Below the pieces are notes generated by a model. It was not told the DNA's origin and ran no database searches. It saw only the letters and a program-made list of their open reading frames with translations. Below are positions 12,821-24,085 of a stretch of DNA of 64,000 nucleotides, one piece after another. Location of the stretch: the NCBI GenBank assembly GCA_028571685.1, contig CM053140.1, forward strand, positions 56,736,201 through 56,800,200. Direction: 5' to 3'. Position 1 is the stretch's first letter, and every line of letters starts with the position of its first letter. Made by a program: the position numbers and the translations under genes. This stretch comes from Heterohyrax brucei. Lineage: Eukaryota; Chordata; Mammalia; Hyracoidea; Procaviidae.

Positions 12821-13347
12821 ATATATCAGGTGAGAGCTTAATAGCCAGAATATATAAAGAAATCCTACAACTTAGCAATAAAAAGAAAAAAAATCAAAAA
12901 ATGGACAAAGAACTTGAATAGACATTTCACCAAAGAAGATGTGTAACTGACCAATAAGCACATGAAAAAATGCTTAAGGTCATAGTCATTAGGGAAATGC
13001 AAATCAAAGCCACAACAAGATACCACTTCACCCTCACTTGAATGCCTACGATTAAAAAAAAAAAAAAAAATCAAGTTTCACTGGCAAGGATGTGGATGAT
13101 GGATCTGTCTCATGCATTGCTGGTGGGAGTGTAAAATGGTACAGCCACTGTGGAAGAAGTCATTTGGGATCCAAATTTCTTTCATCTTAAGACTTTCCAC
13201 TTCTTGGTCCCCAGAGCCCTCTGTTTTAAGAGAGGTTTTCAGGAATTGGGCCTGGAAGAATTGCGTATCACTTTCACTTACAATCATTGACTGCAACTCA
13301 GTCACTTGACCACATCTAACTGCAAGGGAGGCTGGGATGTAGGGTTG

Positions 13348-13712
13348 CCAGATAAAATACAGAATTCTCAATCAACTTTGAGTTCTAGATAAACAATAAT
13401 TTTTCAGTATAATTGTGTCCCAAATACTACATAAAAAACAAAATCATCCACTGCTGGCAAGCCGATTCTGAATCACAGTGATCCTATAAGCCAGAGTAGG
13501 ACTGACCCATAGAGTTTCCAAAAAGTGCCTGGTGGATTTGAACTGCTGACCTTTTGATCAGCAGTTGCAGCACTTAACCTGTTTGCTGCCACCAGGGTTT
13601 CCAAAATAGTGCATCAAACATACTTAGGAATTTTCATTGTTTTTATCTGAAATTCAAGTTTAAGTGAGTATTCTATATTTTTATTTGCTGAATCTAGCAA
13701 CGCTACTGGAAA
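13348..13712. repeat. Hairpin (palindromic) repeat split by a SINE
   Basis: Arm 1 (13348-13432) begins gtagggttgccagataaaat. Arm 2 (13603-13712) is its inverted counterpart, ending gctgaatctagcaacgctac. A SINE occupies the centre. I recognise this as a widely dispersed eutherian palindromic repeat but cannot name the family with certainty. Confidence 0.6.
13433..13602 (-). repeat. Afrotherian tRNA-derived SINE
   Basis: Antisense copy running from a decayed tail through gatcctataagccagagtag to the head complement, ending accagggtttcc. It sits between the two arms of the hairpin repeat. Confidence 0.85.
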
Positions 13713-14344
13713 GTGATGAAGTCTGGCTGTGGGTTCAAAAAGAAGAGAACACAGTTACTTGTGTGTCATGGTATACTTCTGTCTGGCAGTCTGCCTTTCT
13801 GAACTGAATACCTGTTTCTGCTCTTCTCACATACAGAACATAACCCTTCCCAAGGGTAAGGACCCCCAATCTCTCATCTAGTTACTACATCCAGCTCCAG
13901 ATATGGTTCCTTAAGGTGACTTGTAAACTAAAAATACAAGTTATCAGCACCCCACAAACACCGATGTATAATAGGAAAGCAAGGATAGGATAACCTAAAT
14001 ACAAACTCATATTTAGAAAAGGAAAGAAGGGAAGGTGTACAACAGTCATTAGTCCAAACCAATTTGAAATCCTCTAGGCAGATATGCCAAAGACCTCTTT
14101 CCTGGAGATGGGTCAGGGACTTTATTAGACCCTGATTTTGTTTTCCAGGATGGGCTCATTCGCCCATTTTTCTCTCTGCTCCCAGCTATGCCCTGTGAGA
14201 AGTTCTTCCTTGTTGATTATCATGAGTACAATGTTCTTTGGGAAACATCCTTGGAGAAGGCTAATTTTTCAAAGTCCTTTTCCCGAGGGCACAAGCTTAG
14301 AGGCCTGAAAGCTATCAATTAAGGCTCTTTTAGTTTGGCTGATA
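13713..14344. other. Unassigned interval
   Basis: No reading frame, known repeat or tandem structure recognised. Confidence 0.3.
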
Positions 14345-14349
14345 GTTTC

Positions 14350-14817
14350 TCTCATGGATTGCATTGTGTCCCACCAAAAATGTGTGTATTTATTTGACTC
14401 AGCCATGAGTCTCAATATGGTGTGATTCCTCTCTTATGTTGTGAGTCCTGCCTCTGTGATGTGGATGAGGGAGAATGGGCAGCAGTTGTGCTGGTGAGGC
14501 AGGACTCAAGCTACAAGTTTACGGAATGTAAAGGAGAGAAGTGAGCAGAGGAAGTCAGGAACCTTATACCACCTAGAAAGCAGCACCAAGAGCAGAGCTC
14601 ATCCTTTGGACCTGAGCTTCCTGTGCCGGGATGGTCTCATTGGATTTGGACTCTTGGCCTACCAGACTGTGATGATTTCTCATGTTGAATGGACTTGTAA
14701 CTTAACAATGGATTTGTAGCTTACTGGACTATGACAATAAAATTTCTCTTCATGAAACCTTCCACCTGTGGTATTTTCTGTCAGAGCAATGTCAAATGAC
14801 TAAGACAGTTTCTCTGA
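14350..14817 (+). mobile_element. Solo LTR, MaLR (MLT1)-like, copy A
   Basis: Begins tctcatggattgcattgtg (expected TGTCATGG, one change) and ends ctaagaca. A perfect 5 bp duplication gtttc flanks it (14345-14349 and 14818-14822). A polyadenylation-like aataaa lies about 80 bases from the end (caataaaatttctc). Five other copies of the family occur in the window. The family name is by resemblance to the start and end of MLT1 LTRs; the subfamily is likely lineage-specific. Confidence 0.8.
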
Positions 14818-14822
14818 CAATA

Positions 14823-15224
14823 TGGTTACCTCAAATTATGCTCTCATTGCTTCTAGTCAGATTTACATTATAGTAACAACACTCAAGTTCTTTCCTAAAC
14901 AGAATTCTCAAACTGATGTATTTGTTTGCTTCAGCATCTTCCCCTTGTCTCACTCTCTGTGGTGACTACCTTGAAGTCATCTAGAATAATAGATGGAAAC
15001 ACCACATTCTTAATCCTACATTTGCCTCAAGTGATCAGATCTTTCATCTCATGTTGCTCAAGAACTTTTTCTCTCTTAATTTGTATTATCTGTCATTCAG
15101 AAGCAACCGCATTTCAAACCCTATAAGGTCTCTATTTCACATTTATCTTTGCTTGGAAACCAGCTAATTGTTACCTAAGCTCACCCCTGTCTTATAAAGA
15201 TAACTGTACCAGTTGGTAAGTTAC
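14823..15224. other. Unassigned interval
   Basis: AT-rich sequence between the solo LTR and the presumed 5' LTR of the ERVL-like provirus. Nothing recognised. The upstream part of the LTR could extend into it. Confidence 0.3.
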
Positions 15225-16190
15225 TGTGTCTCTGTTCCAAACCCCCGTTTCCATTCTCTGCTGTAAGGTACTGGTTTGGGGACTCTGCAAATCGTAGTTT
15301 GGCTTTGTTAGTTGGCTCTGTGTTTGGCTCTGTGAATAGGGGTCACTGGAGGAACACAGTGAGGACTTCCTGCTTGCTTTCTCTTCCTGAAAGAACCACC
15401 CAAGCGATGCTTCTTTGCCCAGGCAGCAGCAGTTCCTTCCCATAGCAGCAACTGAATCCACTTGGTAGTTTTTCCAACAATTCCATAAACCAGCTTCGTC
15501 ATATCTAATTCAGAAACCAATGCCAGTTAAGCAAACCCCTGTTAGAGTTCTGAGTCCCTCCTCCGAACTGAGAGACATTAGTAGCAGACACTTGGTGGCC
15601 TCCTCCTTAGAGGTCTGAGTTTTAGCTCTGCAAGGATCTAACCCTAAGTTTCTAAGTTTCCAACCTCTTCCTTTTCCCAGTCCTAGGGTTATAGAAGAAT
15701 TAATCCATTTAAATTATGAGATTGATGAAGAATATACCATGGCATATCAGAAGAACGAACACGTCTGTCTTAGAGGAAGTATAGCCAAAATGCTCCTTAG
15801 AAATGAGGATGGTGATGCTTTGGACATATTATCAGGAGGCACCAGTCTCTGGAGAAAGACATCATGCTTGGCAAAGTAGAGGGTCAGCAAAAAAAGACAA
15901 AGACCCTCAATTAGATGGATTGACACAGTGGCTATGACAATGGCATGAAACATAGCAGTGATTGTGAGGGTGGTGAAGGCAGTGTTCCATTCTGCTGCAA
16001 ACAGGGTTACTGTGAATTGGAACTGACTCAACAGCACCTAACAACAATAAGGGTAACTGATGTTTCTTGCTGTTGCTAATTCCATGATATCTCAGAATTC
16101 TCTTTTTTGCCTTGCAATTATCTAGTTAATAACTTTATACCTAGTAATCATTCTTTATATTAGATTGTCCAAATAACTGTGACTGATACA
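15225..16190 (+). mobile_element. Presumed 5' LTR of the provirus
   Basis: Shares blocks with 24514-25764: 'tgtctctgttccaaac' near the start, 'agtttttccaacaattccat' in the middle, and a common end gactgataca. Split by an RTE fragment at 15748-16051. The exact start is uncertain by a few bases. Confidence 0.65.
15748..16051 (+). mobile_element. 5'-truncated RTE LINE, 3' end
   Basis: Sense copy of the last ~300 bp of the RTE, matching 17990-18300. It ends gcacctaacaacaat, the typical RTE tail. Inserted in the presumed 5' LTR. Confidence 0.8.
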
Positions 16191-16324
16191 GTAGTTGGTA
16201 CTAGGAGTGATTCCAGGAAATAGAGCCTTGAAGATGGGATTTGGGAACTGATTTGATTGTGTCATTGGGCTTGAATGTGCTGAGGTCCTTGTTTATGAGA
16301 AATGTGATGCTATTAATACAGAAC
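16191..16324 (+). mobile_element. Start of ERVL-like internal region
   Basis: Leader immediately downstream of the LTR, with the primer-binding-site-like ttggtactaggagtg. Cut off at 16325 by another LTR. Confidence 0.5.
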
Positions 16325-16615
16325 TGTGATGGTTAAGATTGTGTGTCAACTTGGCTGGGCCATGATTCTCAGTGCTTTGGCAGTTGTATAATGTTGTGAT
16401 CACTTCCAATGATTAAATTTAATATGTGATCACCCCCATGATGGAATCTGCAGAGTGGTGGTGGCTCACTAACCCCTCTGCCTTCAACTTTCCACCCTCT
16501 GTCACCTACTTCCTTCTTGCTCACCTTACCAAGGCTTTTGGTTTTCTCTGGTTCCTTCAACTGCCTCTTACTGTCTGGCTTCAATTCTTGGGACTTGAGC
16601 TAGCAGCTTACTTGC

Positions 16616-17133
16616 TGTCATGGATCAAATTGTGTCCCCCCAAAAATATGTGTAGCCATGTGGCTGGGCTATGATTCCCAGTATCCTGTGACTGTCTTCC
16701 ATTTTGTGGTTTTCCTGTGCTGTATGTTAAGGGATTAGGGTGGAACTGTAAATCCCTTTTTAGGATTACCTCCCTGATCCACTGTAGTTTCCCTGGAGTA
16801 TGGCTTGCCCCACCCTTAATCCTTTAACCCTACCAGAGATAAAAGGACAGAGAAGCAGGCAGAGAATTGGGAACCTCATATCATCAAGAAAGCAACACCG
16901 GGAGAAGAGCGCGTCCTTCAGACCCGAGGTTCCTGTGCCAAGATGCTCCCTGGACAAAGACTGATGCAATACCAGACTTTCCTCCAGAGCTGACAAGAGG
17001 AAAGCCTTCCCCTGGAGTGGACACCCTGAATATGGACTTGCAGCCTACCAGACTATGTAAGAATAAACCTTCCTCTGTTAAAGCCATCCACTCTGTGGTA
17101 TTTCTGTTAGAGCAGCCCTAGCTGACCAAAACA
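16616..17133 (+). mobile_element. Solo LTR, MaLR-like, copy B
   Basis: Starts tgtcatggatcaaattgtg and ends ctgaccaaaaca. A perfect 5 bp duplication cttgc flanks it (16611-16615 and 17134-17138). It lies within the MLT2-like LTR. An aataaa signal is at about 17062. Confidence 0.85.
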
Positions 17134-17221
17134 CTTGCTAATCTTGAAATTCATCAACCTTCACTGCTGTAAGCAGAAGCCTTGCTGTTTGACCTACTGA
17201 CCTTGGGTTTGCCAGCCTCTG

Positions 17222-18302
17222 CAAAGGCATTTTACTGTGTGGATCATAAAAAATTATGAATAATATTGAAGGGGAATTCCAGTACATTTAATTATGCTTA
17301 TGAGGAATCTGTACATGGATCAAGAGGCAATTGTGCAGCCAGAACAAGGGGACACTGCATGGTTTGAAGTCAGAAAAGGTGTGTGTCAGGACTGTATCCT
17401 TTCATCATACCTTTACAACCTGTGTGCTAAGCAAATAACCTGAGAAGCTGGACTATATGAGGAAGAATGAGTCACAAGGATTGGAGGAATATTGATTAAC
17501 AGCCTGCATCATGCAGATGACACAACTCTGTTTGCTGGAAATAAAGAGAATTTGAAACATTTATGATGAAGATCAAAGACCACAGCCTTCAGTATGGATT
17601 GCACCTCAACATCAAGAAAACAAAAGACCTCACAACTGGACCAGTAAACAACATCATGATGAATGGAGAAAAGATTGGAATTGTCAAGGATTTCATTTAC
17701 TTGGTTCCACAATCAATGGCCATGGAAGCAGTAGTCAAGAAATCAAAAGACACATTGCACTGGGAAAATCTGCTGAGAAGGACCTCTTTAAAGTGTTGAA
17801 AAGTAAAGATGTCACCTTGAAGACCAAGGTGCACCTGACCCAAGCCATGGTATTTTCAAGCACATCATATGCATGCAAAAGCTGGAAATTGAATAAGGAA
17901 GACAGAAGAATTGATGTCTTTGAATTGAGGTGCTGGAGAAGAATATTGACTGTAGGAACTGCCATGAACTGTCAAAAGAACAAACATCTGTTTTGGAAGA
18001 AGTGCAACTAGAGTGCTTCTTAGAAGCACAGATGGCGAGACTGCATCTTACATACTTGGGACTTGTTGTCAGGAAGGATCAATCCCTGGACAAAGACATC
18101 ATGCTTGGTAGAGTGGGGGGTCAGCAAATGAGAGGAAGACCCTCCTGGAGATGGACTTACACAGTGGCTGCAACAATGGGATTAAGCATAAAAATGATTG
18201 TGGGCATGGTGCAGGACTGGGTAGTGTTACGTTCTGTTGTGCATAGGATTACTGTGGGTTGGAATCAAATGGACAGCATCTAAAAACAACAACAACAACA
18301 AT
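17222..18302 (+). mobile_element. 5'-truncated RTE LINE (reverse transcriptase C-terminal half)
   Basis: The sense translation shows an ADDTTLFAG catalytic motif (about 17513-17540), then KTKVHLTQAMVFSSTSY and the terminal NKEDRR...CWRR block. Tail (caa)n at 18283-18300. Several frameshifts. Inserted in the MLT2-like LTR. Confidence 0.88.
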
Positions 18303-18383
18303 AGTTGTATGAATCAGGAGAGGCTTCTATCCTGATCCAAGAACTTGGGATTTTCTAGCCTCTATAATTGCATGAACTATTTC

Positions 18384-18443
18384 CTTGACACACACTTACA
18401 CACACATACATATATACACATATATATACTTATACATATATAC
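18384..18443. repeat. CA/TA microsatellite
   Basis: Mixed (ca)n and (ta)n run at the downstream end of the MLT2-like LTR piece, a position that is AT/CA-rich in such LTRs. Confidence 0.8.
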
Positions 18444-18446
18444 GAT

Positions 18447-18965
18447 TGTCATGGATTGATCTGTGTCCCCCCAAAAATATGTGTAACCATGTGGCTGGGC
18501 CATGATTCCCAATATTTTATGATTGGCCTCCATTTTGTGATTTTTGTATGCTGTATGTTAGAGGATTAGGATTGGACTGTAAATCCCTTCAAAGATCACT
18601 TCCCTGCTCCACTGTAAAGGGAGTTTCCCTGGTGTATGGTTTGTAACACTCTTTATCCTTGCATCCTACGAAGGACAAAAGGGAAGCAGGCAGAGAGCTG
18701 GGAACCTCACACCGTCAAGAAAGCAGCACCAGGAGAAGAGCACGTCCTTCAGATATGAGGTTCCTGTGCCAAGACGCTCCCTGGCCAAAGACTGATGGCA
18801 ACCAAAGGACATTCCTCCAGAGCCAACAGAGGGAAAGCCTCCCCTGGAGCAGATATCCTGAATTTGGACTCGTAGCCTACCAGACTGTGCAAGAATAAAC
18901 TTTCCTCTGTTAAAGCCATCCACTTTGTGGTATTTCTGTTAGAGCAGCACTAGATGACTAAAACA
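18447..18965 (+). mobile_element. Solo LTR, MaLR-like, copy C
   Basis: Starts tgtcatggattgatctgtg and ends gactaaaaca. Closely similar to copy B throughout. Flanks acgat and atgct match only partly, so the duplication is decayed. Inserted in the MLT2-like LTR, which ends 44 bases later. Confidence 0.8.
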
Positions 18966-19009
18966 ATGCTTTACTGGTTTTGCTTCTCTAGAGAACCCAG
19001 CCTAAGGCA

Positions 19010-19599
19010 ATAGCATACTGTGGCCTCATGATTAATTAAATTAGTACCTGTGGTTACTTGTGATGAAGTACCGACTGAAATAAGTGCCTTGGGGGCCCAA
19101 GTGGCTATTGCACTTGATTGTTAGAGCAGTGATGATAACTACAGAAACTGGCGTGGGACTCATTCTTTCGAATGCATCAGAGCTCTTGCAGAAAGAAAAT
19201 GACAAGCTCAGGTCTTTAAACTCTCAGTTCAAGTCATGGCCAGAGAAACCTAGAATTTTCAACATAGCCAGAAAAAACTTGCTTATTTCTTACAGTCACC
19301 AAGCTGATTTGCCATAAATAAAGAAAAGATTGTGCATGTTTCAGAAATGTTGTGGTTGAATTCCTAGTCTTATTAAATCTTTCACATGATTGGGAAAGAA
19401 GGGGACTCTAAAACTTATGATGGGGACATATGATTGAATGTCTGACAAAGCTACAAGTCTTCATCTCCCTTGTCACTCTGAGCTCCCTTGCCAGTGGAAA
19501 CAGGGCCAGATGGAGAGGCCGGGTCCCCTTAAAGAAGGGCAGATGGGGTTTCCAGTGTCCTTTAATATAATAGCCCCAGGAAAAAGTCTACTTATTCAT
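19010..19599 (+). pseudogene. Possible ERVL-like gag remnant
   Basis: Open for 77 codons at 19084-19317, with a charged, coiled-coil-like stretch SELLQKENDKLRSLNSQF. No match that I can name. The position between the LTR-nested block and the pol remnant suggests gag-side internal sequence of the provirus, but that is inference from context only. Confidence 0.35.
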
Positions 19600-19793
19600 T
19601 TGTTGTTTTAGTTGTTATCAGGTCTATCTGGACTCATGGCGACGCCATATTTGCAGAGTAGATTTGCCCCACAGAGTTTTTGAGGCTGTGACCTCTCTGT
19701 CAGGCCTTATGTCCAAGTTGTGTCTGGGTGGGTTTGAACCACCAATCTTTCGATTAGCAGTCCACCACTTAACTGTTTATACCACCCAGGAAC
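19600..19793 (-). repeat. Afrotherian SINE, long subtype
   Basis: Antisense copy: tgttgttttagttgttatca at the start, ggtttgaaccaccaatcttt (B-box region complement) and accacccaggaac at the end. Confidence 0.75.
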
Positions 19794-20612
19794 TGTTTGC
19801 TTATTTCAGAAAACAAATTTGCAGATTGAGGGAAAGAACATGGTAAAAATATAAATGAACACTTGTCAATGAGTGCTTCCTGATAGGGTTTGCCACCTGA
19901 CTGGCACTGGTCCAGTGATGCACCTGCTTCTGCCCAAGCTGCTTTAAGGGTCCCCCACAGGTTTCCCTGTGATGCATGCCCTCTAAGTTATCTGGAGCCA
20001 ATCTGGCATAGTGGTAAACTTTTCCTGTGAAATGAAGGCAGTAATTAATTGTTTACATGTGAGTGTATTTTCTACAGCAGAATTTCTGTGTTCCTGGCTT
20101 CTGCCACTGTGTCCCCAGAGTGCACGGTTTGGAAACATCTGTATAAACTTATGCTAACTACTGGTATTTAGTTTGTTTTTATTATATTTTAGTAAAATTA
20201 ATTTTTGACACACATCATATTTGGTGCCCCATTAAGCATAACACCCAGGGTGGCCACTGGTACAGGCCATGCCTTAATCCAGTGCCGAGTGGAAGCAGTT
20301 TACCCAGTTGTGTCTGAAGAGGCTCACCTTTCTGTGCTTGGAAACCTTCTAATAACCTCCTCTGGGGAACTTATATAGCAAGGAGATGTCATTCTCCTCA
20401 GTACCAATCCCAACCACCCTTTGCTGCCACTAGACCCATAACTAGGATCAAGCCTTGGTATGACACATGGAGGCAAGCACAAAATCTAACTCAGAAGGAA
20501 ATAACATTAACACCAGAACAACTGAGATTTTGCCAAACATAAATTGACAGAAATTGGAGGAATATGTGTGGGAGTGAAGACTAACAATGTTAGACCTAAA
20601 AGGAAGAAAAGA

Positions 20613-20775
20613 TAAAAAAAAAAAAAAAAACCACTGCCATCAAGTTGATTCAAACTCATAGTGACCCTATAGAAGAGTAGAACTGCCCCATAGAGTTTCC
20701 AAGGAGCACCTGGTGAATTTGAACTGGATTTTGGTTAGCAGCCACAGCACTTAACCATTATACTACCAGGATTCC
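20613..20775 (-). repeat. Afrotherian tRNA-derived SINE
   Basis: Antisense copy headed by an A-run at 20613-20630, then the tail complement and head complement, ending caggattcc. The target-site duplication aatgttagaccta occurs before (20586-20598) and after (from about 20781). Confidence 0.88.
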
Positions 20776-21936
20776 CCAAAATGTTAGACCTAGGAGGGTG
20801 AAACATAACACTGGACCGAGCCACATTTATTGATAGGGGGCACTTGAGTGACTCTCATTCACTTTCCAAACCTCAGCCAATTAACAGACCCAGAGCCCTG
20901 TGATTGAAGAAGCCAGCTCCCCTTAAGGGAGGACTCTGCAACACTGCCACCATATATATGGTAAATCTTCCTTCAGGCTGTAGGAACATCTGTCCATTTA
21001 ATAAGTACATCAGTTCCACACTGCACAGTGTGACAAAGTGGGGAAAGGAAATACACAGATCTTTAAGGCATTACTAGACATCAGCTCTGCTTTGATGATG
21101 ATTCCTGGAGACCCGAAATGCCACTATGGTCCACAGTCAAAGTAAAGGATTTTGGTTGCCTCTCTGGATATATCCTGGAGTTATTTCCTCAGTCCCTCAA
21201 TTTATAATTGGGATAAACATACCTAGCAACTAAGATGAATCAGCTGACTCTTTGACCACAGAGTAAGGGCCAACTGTGGTAGGAAGAGCTAAATGGATGC
21301 CCCTACAGCTCCATCTGTCCATAAGGATATAAACCAGAAGTAAACCACATCTCTTGTAAGATTAATATCATCATCAAAGACTTGAAAAGTGCTAAGCTGA
21401 TACCACTTATCACTTCCCTATTTGACCTGCCTGTGCCCTGTAAATAAAATGACTGAATCTTGGAGAATTACTATGAATTACTGTATATTTAATCAAGTAG
21501 TAACTGCAGCTGCTATTCCAGATGTAGTGTCTTTGCAGGAGTAAACCAGCAGTTTCCTGGCACTTGATATGCAGCTATTGACCTAGCAAATGATTTTTTT
21601 TTTCCCTGCCTAATTTGTAAGAAATACCAGAAGTAGTTTGCTTCTACCTACCAGGGCTACACCCTCACCATCTTGCCTTAGAGATACATCAGTCTTTGGC
21701 TTTCTGGGTCTTAACATAATCTACAGAAATCTTGATTATCTTGACATCAAATGTTACACAACATCACTATGTGGATGATATTATGCTAGTTAGGTCTGAC
21801 AAGCAAAAAGTAGCAAATCTTTTATATGCCTTATAAAGATAAGTAGGGGCTAAACACCACAAAAATTCAGGGGCTTGACACTTCAGAGAAATTTCTGGGA
21901 GGTCCAAAGTTCTGGAACCCATAGAAATACATTCTT

Positions 21937-22490
21937 TATCAAGGATTGAATTGTATCAGCCCCTCTTAAAAAAATACGTGTAGCAATTTGGTTAGGTCTT
22001 GATTCCCAATACTATGTGAAGTTCCTACATGTTGTAAATAGTGCTTCTACTGGCCCCTAGGATCGCCATGAGTCGGATCCAACTCGATGGCACTTGGCTG
22101 GCTATGATTTAATGAGGGCGGATGGGTAGTGGTTGTGTTAATGAGGCAGGACTCAATCGTAAGATTGTATTGTGCCTTGAGGCAGCCCTTTGGGAAATGA
22201 AGGAAAGAAAGGCAAGCAGAGGTTTGGGGATCTCAAATCATCTGGAAAGAAGCAGGGCACCAGCAAGAATGTCCTCTGGACACAAGGTCCCTGAACGCCA
22301 GAAGCCCCCAGTCCAGTGGAAGATTGATAACAAGGACTTTCCGCCCGAGCCAACAGAGAAGGACTTCCCTGGGAGCTGATGCCCTGAATTTGGACTTTCA
22401 GCGTACGTTTCTGTGAAAAAATAAATTTCTCTTTGTTAAAGCCATCCACTCTAGATATTTCTGTTACAGCAGCAGTAGAGGACTAAATTG
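21937..22490 (+). mobile_element. Solo LTR, MaLR-like, copy D
   Basis: Starts tatcaaggattgaattgtat, contains aataaatttctctttgttaa near 22420, and ends in a decayed gactaaattg. More diverged than copies B and C. It interrupts the pol remnant and carries a short SINE or RTE tail fragment at about 22050-22100 (gccatgagtcggatccaact). Confidence 0.7.
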
Positions 22491-22579
22491 AAAGACGTGT
22501 TTCTGCACCTTGCACTACCTACCACCAAAAAAAGTACAATTTGGTCTGGGGACTTTGGGAAACAAAATATGCAACATTG

Positions 22580-22630
22580 GACTGTTCACTGAGTTGGAAC
22601 CAATTCAATGGCACCTAACAACCACAACCA
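22580..22630 (+). repeat. RTE/SINE tail fragment
   Basis: Short 3' tail (gagttggaaccaattcaatg, then cacctaacaaccacaacc) in the pol remnant. A very short RTE insertion is likely, given the caacaac tail. Confidence 0.5.
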
Positions 22631-23507
22631 GGTAATCTATAAAGCTACCAATTTTGAGTGAGAATCAAACAAGAAAAGACTCTGCATCAAATTCAGGAGG
22701 CAGTACAAATTACTCTTTGTTTGGACCTTATGAGCCAGCAGATCTAGGGATACTCAAAGTATTTGTGTCACATAGGGGTGTTGTGTAGAGCTGTGGGCAA
22801 GCACCAATAGGTGAATCATAACACAGATGTCTTAAGATTTTGGAGTAAATTCATGCCCTCTTTTACAGACAGTTATCCTCCGTTTGAGAAACAGCTCCCA
22901 GCTTGCTCCTGGACCATGGTAGCCTAACTATGTGAGACATTAAGTGACCATGTGACCTGCACTTCCTATCGTAAGATAGATGTTACCTGATCCACCAACC
23001 ATAAGACTGGGCATGCTCAGCAGCAATCTATTTCCCAGTGGAAGTGGTGGTGTTTAGGAAATCAAGCTCACATTGGTCTTGAAAGCATGAGGAATTTGCA
23101 TGAACAGGTAGCTTATTTCCCTTTCCCCTCAGCTTCTGCTGCATTGCATCCTCTCCCTCAGACAACACCTTTGGACTCAGGAGAAATTACTTATGATTTT
23201 TCATAAAGAGGAAAAAACTGCAACCTGGGCTACAGATGGTTCTACACAACATGTCAGCACCACATGAAAGGGGATAGCTAAAGCATTACAGATCCACTCT
23301 GGGGTGGTCCCTGAGGGACAGTAGTAGATAGCCAGTGAGGATTCAACCCCTTCTGAAGTGAAATAGTTATAAATACTAACTATGGCTTTGTGACCAGTTA
23401 CAGAAATGAGAGCCACTGTAGCAATGCTTAGTAGTTGTTATGTATGTGTTATAATAATAGATTATATACACAATTGTGTGCATGTATGTATACACACACA
23501 TATGTAT

Positions 23508-23700
23508 GGTGGCCTAACTGTTAAGTGCTAGGCTACTAACTAAAAGGTTTTTCATTGGCATCTTCATAGCAGCTCCACAGGAGAAAGAGCTGATGATCTG
23601 CTTTCATAAAGATTACAGACAAGAAAACCCAGTGGGGCAATTCTGCTCTGTCACATGGGGTTGCTATGAATTGGAATTGGCTTTAGCAACAACAATAATC
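23508..23700 (+). repeat. Afrotherian SINE, long subtype
   Basis: Sense copy: ggtggcctaactgttaagtg head, the extra block with 'tgctttcataaagattacag', and a tail with ggggttgctatgaattggaa. Confidence 0.75.
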
Positions 23701-23715
23701 ATAAAAATTTCATAT

Positions 23716-23752
23716 GTATATATAGATACATATATATATATATATATATATA
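23716..23752. repeat. (TA)n microsatellite
   Basis: Alternating ta run between the SINE and a short RTE tail fragment. Confidence 0.85.
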
Positions 23753-23754
23753 AC

Positions 23755-23822
23755 GGGCAGTGTTTTGTCATGCATAGGGTCGCTATGAGTAGAAATCAAC
23801 TTGACAACACCTAACAACACAA
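23755..23822 (+). repeat. RTE 3' tail fragment
   Basis: Contains agggtcgctatgagtagaaa and ends acctaacaacacaac, matching the RTE terminus. Confidence 0.55.
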
Positions 23823-24085
23823 CATATAATTTTCTTCTCTCTCGACGGCACTTGGCTTGGCCTTCTTCTTCACTTACTTTTTAGTACAAATTTTGTTTGA
23901 GGTTAACTTTGTAGTATAGTTTTCAATGCAATTTTCAGATAGGACTGTTACTAATTTTGAGGCACCATAACATAGTCTGGTGGTACAGTGACCATGAGGA
24001 CATTTTATCTCCTTATTTGGAGGAGTAGGTGAGAATGCATTTATCTGAATAGAAAGATAGTTACACTTTGTTAGGTGGAAGAATG

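Larger units (their letters stand above)
5735..13170 (+). mobile_element. Old L1 ORF2, host of a nested insertion cluster
   Basis: Sense L1 ORF2 segments are 5735-5850, 11591-11965, 12101-12617 and 12821-13170. The first stops at the sequence equivalent to KNSREC and the second resumes with the residues expected next (NEFSKV...). The duplicated atgctac at 5844-5850 and 11584-11590 marks the RTE insertion. The L1 is more diverged than the lineage-specific L1s nearby, with many frameshifts and stops, consistent with an older eutherian L1 subfamily. The later pieces cover the ORF2 C-terminus. Confidence 0.8.
16325..19009 (+). mobile_element. ERVL/MLT2-like LTR carrying three later insertions
   Basis: Pieces 16325-16615, 17139-17221, 18303-18446 and 18966-19009 read consecutively as one LTR. 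It starts tgtgatggttaagattgtgt and ends with gcttctctagagaacccagc then aaggca. The gaps hold LTR B, an RTE fragment and LTR C. Continuity across each gap is seen by joining the flanks. The LTR class is by resemblance to MLT2-type LTRs. Confidence 0.7.
20350..23430 (+). pseudogene. Decayed retroviral pro-pol region
   Basis: Broken sense frames hold a protease-like stretch near 21080-21200, a reverse-transcriptase active-site-like YVDDIML (near 21768-21790) and, past the LTR at 21937-22490, an RNase H-like 'ATDGST' block near 23225. Multiple stops and frameshifts, a SINE at 20613 and an LTR at 21937 leave no usable gene. Upstream boundary uncertain. Described only as a relic. Confidence 0.6.
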
